Shown here: positions 1 through 5,188 of the stretch, piece after piece
Position numbering within the stretch: position 1 is the first letter of the stretch
How the letters are laid out: the number at the start of each line of letters is the position of its first letter
Origin: Spartobacteria bacterium
Lineage (GTDB): Bacteria; Verrucomicrobiota; Verrucomicrobiia; Chthoniobacterales; Chthoniobacteraceae
DNA length: 11,426 bases
Direction: 5' to 3'
Assembly: GCA_025355595.1 (NCBI GenBank)
Contig: JANXZI010000153.1
Location: forward strand, 1 to 11,426
Translations under genes and position numbers: made by a program
Notes under the pieces: model-generated
What the model saw: the letters and a program-made list of their open reading frames with translations, nothing else
Databases searched by the model: none
Told to the model about the DNA's origin: nothing

Positions 1-2
1 GC

Positions 3-140
3 ATCTGGTTCCACACGGACGCGCAATTCCTCGGCTTCCGCATCGTGCGCCCGCTAAAAGTCCCGACGCCCGCCGAGATGCAGGCATACTGGAACAACGG
101 CGTGGAGAAGGACGACGCGCGGCTGAACCGGGCGGAGTAG
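3..140 (+). CDS. C-terminus of a SUMF1/formylglycine-generating-enzyme-like protein (5' partial)
   Basis: The frame is open from the left edge to TAG at 138-140 and gives 45 residues. They include WFHTDAQFLGFRIVRPLKVP and then AYWNNGVEKD. A WxTDAxFxGFRxVRP ending closes the SUMF1 (FGE-sulfatase, C-type-lectin-like) fold. In PVC bacteria the V-rich VRPLKVP tail is often followed by a short 'YWNxGVExD' extension like the one here. Members either oxidise a cysteine of sulfatases to formylglycine or act as nonheme-iron enzymes of the EgtB/PvdO type. The catalytic part lies outside the window, so the activity cannot be judged. The family call rests on motif memory over a short stretch. No gene follows closely on the same strand, so it probably ends its transcription unit. 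Confidence 0.75.
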   Translation: MWFHTDAQFLGFRIVRPLKVPTPAEMQAYWNNGVEKDDARLNRAE

Positions 141-211
141 CGTGGGCTTTCGTTCTGGCTTATGCGACTGGCCGGAAAATCCCGATTGCTTGTAGGCGTT
201 TCCTGCGCGCT

Positions 212-754
212 ATGAAAAATCGGGAGCTACTCAAACACGTTCAAAAGCACGTCGCTCAAACTTCGGCGACGGGTTCTTCAATTCGCAACTCCGGTGCTCG
301 CGGCATGGTCGCGGCAGCTCAAGAATATCTATTTGATGTCGATTTGAAGTTCTTCGTTGTCCATACTCAGTCTGATTTTCGGTCACGGCTCGACGAATCA
401 ACGAATAGTTTGACTTCTGCTTTCCCGATCGGCGGCCAGCACTGGGGCACTGCACGCAAGATATTGAACCTCTTCCTGCGGAATTCACGTTACAACGCAT
501 ACTTGTCAGAAGACTACCGCTTGGCCGCAATTGATCAGTGGCTTGAGATTCCACTCGACGCCCATGTTGCTTCCAACCTCCATTTAAGAGCGCTTGAGTA
601 TCAAGTATCACTCCCACGCTGGAGCACAATCAAGACGTTGCGACCTGACGTCAGCGATCAGTATCAGGCTCTGGCTCAAGTCGTCGCTGATGCCCGCGGC
701 ACCTTACGCGCTCACCTTGATTTGTTTTGGTGGCGGAACCCCGCCAAGAAATGA
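212..754 (+). CDS. Hypothetical protein, 180 aa, low-GC accessory gene
   Basis: I do not recognise a named domain. The protein is soluble, with no signal peptide or membrane segment. It starts with a basic helix (MKNRELLKHVQKHV), followed by a mixed alpha/beta stretch. A conserved-looking core is HWGTARKILNLFLRN near residues 77-91, then WLEIPLDAHVASNLHLRA at about 110-127. It ends in a helix with DLFWW. From memory, similar single-domain proteins with a 'WGxARKxLNLFLR' plus 'LExPLDxxVA' core occur as scattered hypotheticals in unrelated bacteria; this recall is unchecked. Two hand-counted 60-base lines inside the gene are about 47-50% G+C, clearly below the neighbours, and codon use is less GC3-biased. 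Together with its isolation between two partial genes this suggests horizontal acquisition. ATG 212 is the only start consistent with the full frame. No convincing ribosome binding site precedes it. Confidence 0.75.
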   Translation: MKNRELLKHVQKHVAQTSATGSSIRNSGARGMVAAAQEYLFDVDLKFFVVHTQSDFRSRLDESTNSLTSAFPIGGQHWGTARKILNLFLRNSRYNAYLSEDYRLAAIDQWLEIPLDAHVASNLHLRALEYQVSLPRWSTIKTLRPDVSDQYQALAQVVADARGTLRAHLDLFWWRNPAKK

Positions 755-758
755 ACTA

Positions 759-941
759 CTAACGTCTGACCGTGCGCTTCGGCGCGAGACGGAAGATCGT
801 CTTGCCTAGGTTCATGTAGCCGGGGTTGACGGCATCGCGCGCGCACAGGCTCTGGTATTCGCTGTCGCCGCGCAGCAGCGAGACCTCGCGTGCGACGAGG
901 CGGTTGCCATCGCGGGATGCACGCACTACGTTCCGCGCCCG
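759..941 (-). pseudogene. Orphan 3' fragment of an unidentified gene
   Basis: Read on the minus strand, the frame from 941 down to TAG (759-761) is 60 codons, nearly all ending in G or C, as in the real genes of this window. The product includes DGNRLVAREVSLLRGD and DAVNPGYMNLGKTIFRL and ends in a basic tail. It looks like a genuine protein C-terminus, not an antisense shadow, because no gene lies opposite it. In-frame TGA occurs just upstream (945-947), inside the start of the plus-strand rhodanese gene, so no normal 5' part exists. GTG at 926 could start a 55-residue protein, but there is no ribosome binding site. I infer a gene truncated by a recombination event at about position 941. I do not recognise the parent family. 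A true small gene remains possible. Confidence 0.5.
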
Positions 942-1478
942 ATGTCAGCCACGATCGATCCACAGACCAGCATGGGCGAACTGCTCGCGCACTTCCCCGG
1001 TGCGCAGCGCGCGCTGTTCCGCAGCTATCACATCGGCGGGTGCTCGAGCTGCGGATTCAATCCCGCGGAGACGCTCGCGCAGGTGTGCGTGCGGAACAAC
1101 CATCTCGCGGTGGATGAAGCCGTGCAGACAATCCTCACGGCGCACGAGGCGGATGCGAAAATGCAGGTCGCTCCCGCGGACGCCGCGGAGCTGGTGAAGG
1201 CCGGAAAGGCGCGGCTGATTGACGTGCGTTCGCGCGAGGAATGGGACGCGACGCACATCGAGGGCAGTACGTTTTTCACACAGGAGCTGATGCACTCGCT
1301 CGGCGGATTGCCGAAGGACGAACTGCTCATTTTCGTCTGCCACCACGGCGTGAAGAGCATGGATGCCGCGGCGTATTTCATCGGGCACGGGCTGGAAAAT
1401 GTGCGCGTGCTGCGCGGTGGGATTGACGCGTGGAGCTGCGAGGTGGATGCGAACCTTCCGCGATACGAACTGGAATGA
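942..1478 (+). CDS. Fused CxxC (DUF1858/DUF542-like) and rhodanese-domain protein
   Basis: This 178-residue cytoplasmic protein has two parts. Residues 8-65 resemble the small helical DUF1858/ScdA_N-type module, with MGELLAHFP, then IGGCSSCGF containing Cys34 and Cys37 as a CxxC pair. Residues 76-175 are a rhodanese homology domain: LIDVRSREEWDATHIEG, the active-site loop CHHGVKS with Cys133, and the closing VLRGGIDAW. Rhodaneses carry a persulfide on the loop cysteine and pass sulfane sulfur to acceptors. The gene overlaps the next one by ATGA (1475-1478), so it should be translationally coupled to the IscU-like scaffold. That context supports a role in sulfur handling for Fe-S assembly, which is an inference. 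ATG 942 abuts a truncated gene, and no clear Shine-Dalgarno site is visible. Sulfur transfer activity itself is likely but not proven by sequence. Confidence 0.9.
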   Translation: MSATIDPQTSMGELLAHFPGAQRALFRSYHIGGCSSCGFNPAETLAQVCVRNNHLAVDEAVQTILTAHEADAKMQVAPADAAELVKAGKARLIDVRSREEWDATHIEGSTFFTQELMHSLGGLPKDELLIFVCHHGVKSMDAAAYFIGHGLENVRVLRGGIDAWSCEVDANLPRYELE

Positions 1479-1984
1479 GCGACGACCTCCGGCAGAAAAT
1501 CGAAGACGCAATCGCCGAGCCGAAGAACCTCGGCGAGATGCAGAATGCGGACGCCGTCGGCACGGCGGGCAGCGCGGACTGCGGCGACATGCTGCGGATG
1601 TGGATCAAGTTCCGCGAGGAGGATGGGAAAAAGGTGATCGATCGCGCGACGTTCCAGACGTTCGGTTGCGAGACGGCCATCGCGGTCGCGAGCCTTGCCA
1701 CGCAACTCATCCAGGGCAAGACGCCCGAGGAGGCGATGGCGATGGACGGGCAGGCGCTGAGCGCAGAACTCGGCCCGCTGCCGCCGATGCGCATCCACTG
1801 CGCGCAGCTCGTCGAGGGCGCACTCCGGCAGGCGCTCGGAGGTGCGGCGTTGACACCTGCTAAAATATCAGCACCAGCAGCGGCACCGGCGAATGCGCCG
1901 ACGCTGATGGACAGCTTTTCCCCAGCAAAGGACGGCGCGCAGAAAACCGTGCGCGTGATTTTGAAACCCAAGACCGAACAGTAA
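1475..1984 (+). CDS. IscU/NifU-type Fe-S cluster scaffold protein with Ala/Pro-rich tail
   Basis: This scaffold assembles nascent [2Fe-2S] clusters for transfer to apo-proteins. The 169-residue product keeps the three ligand cysteines in canonical context: Cys36 in DCGD, Cys65 in FGCETAIAVAS, and Cys109 in RIHC followed by the ALxxAL-like helix. The interval of 44 residues between the second and third cysteine matches IscU or the NifU N-domain, and argues against SufU, which has an insertion there. The domain ends near residue 122. A tail of about 45 residues follows, with an Ala/Pro linker (APAAAPANAP) and a basic end. It contains neither the [2Fe-2S] ferredoxin-like nor the Nfu domain of full NifU. 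I chose ATG 1475 because it overlaps the previous stop in ATGA and begins the conserved helix. The longer frame from 1430 would overlap the rhodanese gene heavily. Gene order points to coupled expression with SufT, 4 bases downstream. Confidence 0.92.
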   Translation: MSDDLRQKIEDAIAEPKNLGEMQNADAVGTAGSADCGDMLRMWIKFREEDGKKVIDRATFQTFGCETAIAVASLATQLIQGKTPEEAMAMDGQALSAELGPLPPMRIHCAQLVEGALRQALGGAALTPAKISAPAAAPANAPTLMDSFSPAKDGAQKTVRVILKPKTEQ

Positions 1985-1988
1985 TTTC

Positions 1989-2534
1989 ATGGAAGACCAC
2001 ACCGGACCGAAGATTCTGACACGCGACTGCGAGGCCATTCGCATCCCGAGCGGCGAGACATTCACCCTCGCAAAAGACACGATGGTCACCGTCACACAGG
2101 CGCTCGGCGGGAGCTTCACCATCGCGACGGACCAGGGCCTTGCGCGCATCACGGATGCGAATGCCGATGCGCTCGGCATCACCGTCGCGGAGAAGGCGGA
2201 CACTGCGGCGAGCACCGAGAAGGTGGACGAGCAATCCGTGTGGCAGCAGCTCCGGACCTGCTACGACCCGGAGATCCCGGTGAACATCGTGGACCTCGGG
2301 CTCGTGTACGACTGCACCGTGGAGCAGCCGGAGGGCACGCCCGCCAAGGTGAACGTGAAAATGACGCTGACCGCGCCGGGCTGCGGCATGGGCCCGACGA
2401 TCGCGGCGGAGGCGCGCGCAAAAATCGAGAGCGTGCCCGGTGTCGGCGAGGCGACAGTGGAACTCGTGTGGGATCCCGCTTGGAACCAGGCGATGATTTC
2501 CGAGGCGGGAAAGATGAAGCTCGGCCTGATTTGA
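1989..2534 (+). CDS. sufT: Putative Fe-S cluster assembly protein SufT
   Basis: SufT proteins belong to the MIP18/PaaD (PF01883, formerly DUF59) family and help maturation of Fe-S proteins. The exact reaction is not settled. The 181-residue product shows both halves of the SufT architecture. The N-terminal region (residues 8-70) includes VTVTQALGGSFTIATDQGLA, characteristic of SufT and absent from bare DUF59 proteins. The C-terminal DUF59 domain (80-181) has CYDPEIPVNIVDLGLVYD with Cys91, the TAPGCGMGP loop with Cys132, and VWDPAWNQAMISEAGK. Both functionally important motifs are intact and the length is normal for SufT. The gene starts 4 bases after the scaffold stop and is followed 3 bases later by a GTG-started membrane protein, so it sits mid-operon. 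No strong ribosome binding site is visible before ATG 1989. Coupling with the preceding stop probably helps initiation. Confidence 0.93.
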   Translation: MEDHTGPKILTRDCEAIRIPSGETFTLAKDTMVTVTQALGGSFTIATDQGLARITDANADALGITVAEKADTAASTEKVDEQSVWQQLRTCYDPEIPVNIVDLGLVYDCTVEQPEGTPAKVNVKMTLTAPGCGMGPTIAAEARAKIESVPGVGEATVELVWDPAWNQAMISEAGKMKLGLI

Positions 2535-2537
2535 CCC

Positions 2538-2795
2538 GTGCGAATTTTCGCCATCGCCTGTTTTGCCATCGCGGCTTTCTACGGCTACACGGCTGTGGAT
2601 GCGATGCGCACTGGAGCCGTGCATGCGCTCGCAGGCGATTCGAGCATCGAGCACCGGCGAGATGATCCGCAGTCGAGATTTTCGCGGCTGCTTCTTTCGC
2701 GCTGGCTGTATGCGGGAGGCTTCGCGGCACTCGGTGGTGTGATGTTCGCATTCGCGGGACGGCTCGAAAAGCTGGAGGATGATGCACGGAAATAG
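2538..2795 (+). CDS. Small two-helix membrane protein
   Basis: This 85-residue product starts at GTG 2538, three bases after the sufT stop. It has a hydrophobic segment at residues 3-20 (IFAIACFAIAAFYGYTAV), a polar loop rich in charged residues (SIEHRRDDPQSR), and a second hydrophobic segment at about 56-74 (LYAGGFAALGGVMFAFAG). A charged C-terminus (RLEKLEDDARK) follows. Short positively charged regions on both sides make the topology uncertain. I recognise no family. Its place between sufT and a phosphatase, with its 3' end overlapping the next start by 17 bases, supports it as a real translated gene. Similar tiny membrane proteins often occur inside housekeeping operons without a known role, and nothing in the sequence links it to Fe-S clusters directly. 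Confidence 0.75.
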   Translation: MRIFAIACFAIAAFYGYTAVDAMRTGAVHALAGDSSIEHRRDDPQSRFSRLLLSRWLYAGGFAALGGVMFAFAGRLEKLEDDARK

Positions 2796-3474
2796 CGCGC
2801 GCGAAGTGTGGTTCATCCGGCACGCGGAGAGCGTGGCGAATGCCGGCGCGCGCACGCGCGAGGCACCGACGTATCCGCTGAGCGAACTCGGTTTCCGACA
2901 GGCCGCGCAGCTCTGCGCGTTGCTGCCGATCGAGCCGGAGCTGATCGTCGTCTCGCCGTACGTCCGCGCGCAGCAGACGGCGGACTTTGCGATCCGGAGA
3001 TTTCCTGCGGCGCGCGCGGAGGAATGGCCAGTGCAGGAGGTGCAATACCTCGATCCGGCGCTTTGCACGGACACCACGCAGGACGAGAGGCGCGTGCTGT
3101 CCGACGCGTACTGGGAGCGGTGCGACCCGCACTTTGCCGCGCCGGATGCGGAGTCGTTTGCCGGCTTCATCGCGCGTGTCGCGGATGCGTTGCACCGGCT
3201 CACGCATCGCACGGAGCGCACGACTTTCATCTTCTGCCACGGTCGCGTGATGGATGCCGTGGCGTGGCTCAGCCTCTCGCCGCCGGCGACGGTGGATGCC
3301 GCGGCGATGCGGCGCTTCTTCCATTTCATTCACGGCTTCACCGTGCCGAATTGCGCGATCCTCCCGCTGCACTTCCATGCGGATGGCACGCGCTCGCTCG
3401 GCAAGCTCTGGGTGCCCGATGGCATCGAGGCGGAGACGGCGGGCCGCACTCCGGCGCTCCTTGCGGGTTTGTAG
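2779..3474 (+). CDS. Histidine phosphatase family protein (phosphoglycerate-mutase fold)
   Basis: This 231-residue protein carries the branch-1 histidine phosphatase signature. The RHAES motif has the nucleophile His15 next to Arg14, LSELGFRQA follows at 34-42, the second arginine is in SPYVRAQQTA (Arg63), and the late catalytic histidine is in FCHGRVMD (His154). These enzymes form a phosphohistidine and remove phosphate from small molecules or proteins. The substrate cannot be read from the sequence, and the middle portion (residues 85-140) is divergent. It lacks features that would make it a glycolytic mutase. The start overlaps the upstream membrane protein gene by 17 bases. Two adjacent ATG codons (2779 and 2782) follow a GGAGG at 2774-2778, so 2782 has the more usable spacing. 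No signal peptide is present, so it should be cytoplasmic. It is probably the last gene of the operon. Confidence 0.9.
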   Translation: MMHGNSAREVWFIRHAESVANAGARTREAPTYPLSELGFRQAAQLCALLPIEPELIVVSPYVRAQQTADFAIRRFPAARAEEWPVQEVQYLDPALCTDTTQDERRVLSDAYWERCDPHFAAPDAESFAGFIARVADALHRLTHRTERTTFIFCHGRVMDAVAWLSLSPPATVDAAAMRRFFHFIHGFTVPNCAILPLHFHADGTRSLGKLWVPDGIEAETAGRTPALLAGL

Positions 3475-3482
3475 GCCGGATT

Positions 3483-3524
3483 TTGGGAGAGAAAAATCCC
3501 AATTACAAATCACAAAGGACAAAG
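3483..3524 (+). repeat. Hairpin and A-rich repeat-like tract after the phosphatase gene
   Basis: Nine bases after the phosphatase stop, TTGGGA (3483-3488) pairs with TCCCAA (3497-3502) around an A-rich 8-base loop. No U-run follows, so it is a weak terminator candidate at best. The adjoining bases up to 3524 (AATTACAAATCACAAAGGAC and onward) are strikingly A-rich for this GC-rich window. They resemble the repetitive 'lines' of A-rich intergenic text that I associate with PVC genomes. The remaining part of this 146-base gap, up to 3620, shows no gene. Confidence 0.35.
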
Positions 3525-3620
3525 CGGTGAGCACTGCCACAGGCCGGCTCTTGCTTGATCTTTCTCCCCGCCCGCCATTCGGCATTGCCTGCTGGACACC
3601 GGGCACCGGATGTTCGCCCG

Positions 3621-4307
3621 ATGGAAATCACCAAAACCGAACACGGCCTGCGCATGAGCCAGCACGGCGTGGTCATTTCCGAGCTGCGCACCACACCCGG
3701 CCCCACGCACAGCATCGCCGACATCCTCGCCGCGCTCATCCGCGTGCTGAAGCCGCCGGGCCGCATCGGCGTGCTCGGCTTTGCCGGCGGCGGGATGCAG
3801 GCGCCACTGTGCGCGCTCCGCGTGGAGACGAGGGTGGACGCTGTGGACCTCGACCGCATGGGCTGGGATCTCTTCCGCTGGCACTGCCCGGAATGGGTGC
3901 GCCGCGTGCGCTGGAAAAAAGCCGACGCCGTGAAATGGCTGCGCGCGCAGCCGGCGCATTTCGATCTCCTCATTGAGGATCTCTCCGTGCCGGACGCGGG
4001 CGACGTCTTCAAGCCCTCCATCACCTGGGACGTGCTGCCGCCGCTCATCCGCGATCGCCTCGCGCCTGGCGGCATCGCCATCTTCAATCTCCTGCCACCG
4101 CGCGGCGGCGTCTGGCTCCGTGATGTCGCAAGGATCGCTCGCACCTTCGGCGGCGCGCGCATTGTGAATTTCGATGACTTCACAAACCGCATCCTCATCG
4201 CTGGAAAATCCGTCCCGCCCGTCCGCGAACTCGGCGCGATGCTGCGAACCGCCCTCCGCCGCCTCCGCTCACGGCAGGCGGGCAGGATTCACCTGCGCAC
4301 GGCGTAG
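3621..4307 (+). CDS. Spermidine-synthase-like / class I SAM-dependent methyltransferase-fold protein
   Basis: The 228-residue product has a Rossmann-type nucleotide-binding fold. Motif I is IGVLGFAGGGMQ (residues 49-60), followed by the acidic end of strand 2 in VDAVDLD (72-78). FDLLIEDLSVPD (114-125) and LAPGGIAIFNLLPP (147-160) correspond to motifs after helix C and strand 5. The order and the small N-terminal beta region (HGVVISELRTTPG) resemble the spermidine synthase/polyamine aminopropyltransferase superfamily. However, the family's typical 'GGGDG' loop reads GFAGGGM, so the true activity is open. I chose ATG 3621 over the upstream in-frame ATG 3555. The extra 22 residues are encoded by repeat-like intergenic DNA and the conserved fold begins after 3621. 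No signal peptide is present. It stands alone on its strand, with non-coding DNA on both sides. Confidence 0.75.
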   Translation: MEITKTEHGLRMSQHGVVISELRTTPGPTHSIADILAALIRVLKPPGRIGVLGFAGGGMQAPLCALRVETRVDAVDLDRMGWDLFRWHCPEWVRRVRWKKADAVKWLRAQPAHFDLLIEDLSVPDAGDVFKPSITWDVLPPLIRDRLAPGGIAIFNLLPPRGGVWLRDVARIARTFGGARIVNFDDFTNRILIAGKSVPPVRELGAMLRTALRRLRSRQAGRIHLRTA

Positions 4308-4401
4308 CGAGAACGCCTGACGCCCCCAGGCTCAGCCACGCCGGAGGCTGGCGCGGCCTGTGCCGGTGGGTGGAAAGGTGGCGGCAGCCGCAGTCGTTGG
4401 C

Positions 4402-4851
4402 TGCACGGGCGCGCACCGTGGCGGCGGTGATCTCCGCCGCGTCCCAAGGCTTCACACTGTATTCATGGTTTAGCATCGCGAAGACCAGATTGCCACGCAC
4501 ATGAAAGATCGTGGTCGAAGAATAGGACGGCACATGGCCCGTGCTGACGATGGCCTCGCGAATGCGCTTTTTCTTGTCACCATTCCCGTTCTCGCCGGGA
4601 TTAGCTTTACCAAAGCGCACAAACTCCACGTCCTTCACGACCAGCAGCGTGTTAAGCGACATCGGCTGGCAAGGACAATCCGCCGCCTCGCCGATTTCAA
4701 AAGCGCAGCCCGCATGAGTGCCGAGATCACGGTCGCCAGTGGTGTCGATGAAAAGGAACCGCCTGGTATCCGTGTGCCGCAGCCGCTCCATCGCCATGAA
4801 GGAAGAGCGGTCGGATTTTGCTGCGGCGCCGAGGACGACGACAGTTTTCAT
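4402..4851 (-). pseudogene. Relic of a FAD-dependent oxidoreductase (PF12831-like), central part only
   Basis: On the minus strand, about 150 codons read as the middle of a FAD-dependent oxidoreductase of the PF12831 type common in PVC bacteria. Marks are FLFIDTTGDRDLGTHAGCAF (strand plus the usual D-x-TGDGDL flavin-contact loop), then CPCQPMSLNTLLVVKD, then GHVPSYSSTTIFHVRGNL, and LNHEYSVKPWDAAEITAATV. The N-terminal dinucleotide-binding GxGxxG half is absent, and the match ends after TVRARA near 4402, where the frame runs into unrelated Pro/Arg-rich sequence. In the loop the usual GDGD is GDRD. Codons are intact but there is no sensible start or end, so I read this as a truncated, relatively recent relic. 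Its 5' side (4852-5188) is repeat material. A short functional protein from ATG 4851 cannot be fully excluded. Confidence 0.65.
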
Positions 4852-4921
4852 CGAGCGGAATCTGCGCACAAATCCGCCGTCCGCCAATTCCCTCCGCATC
4901 CAGGGTAATCGCATCAAAACG

Positions 4922-5133
4922 GCGGTCATTCTGAGGAACCAAACAAGCGAGGCGTGGATTATTGGTGCGGGGAAGAACTCCCAAAACAGAGTCGTCCTGA
5001 GCAAGTGCCGCGAGGGCGAAGGTGGGGCGGCGCGCAGCGAAGGATCCCGTGGAATGTCCGAGGGGACTCATCTCCGGGCGACGGGATGTTTCGCTGCGTT
5101 CCGTCCCGATGCTCCGCTCAGGATGCCCCGTTT
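4922..5133. repeat. Dispersed-repeat patch with 'TCCTGAGC...GCTCAGGA' ends
   Basis: This intergenic stretch contains GGTCATTCTGAGGAACC near 4923, GTCGTCCTGAGC at 4991-5002, GCGCAGCGAAGGATCCCGTG near 5031-5050, and CCGCTCAGGATGC at 5114-5126. TCCTGAGC (4995-5002) and GCTCAGGA (5116-5123) are exact inverted copies 113 bases apart. The wording 'GTCxTCCTGAGC...GCGAAGGATCCC...GCTCAGGATG' matches a dispersed intergenic repeat text I know from many environmental Verrucomicrobia and Bacteroidetes genomes. Here it seems disrupted by other sequence after the first CCTGAGC. No coding signal overlaps it. The rest of 4308-5188 holds the oxidoreductase relic and nothing else I can name. Confidence 0.5.
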
Positions 5134-5188
5134 TTTTATGAGGCGATTGCCCTGCCTTCGCCTTGCGTGCATCGCGACGGATGAGGGC

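Noticed and set aside
1849..1866. TTGACA followed by TAAAAT, promoter-like
   Set aside because: The spacing is only about six bases instead of about 17, and it lies inside the scaffold coding sequence.
1860..3329. Minus-strand open frame of 489 codons
   Set aside because: Antisense to SufT, the membrane protein and the phosphatase. Low-complexity Arg/Ser/Ala content and no recognisable motif.
2179..3606. Minus-strand open frame of 475 codons
   Set aside because: Shadow of the same operon, Arg-rich throughout, with no domain.
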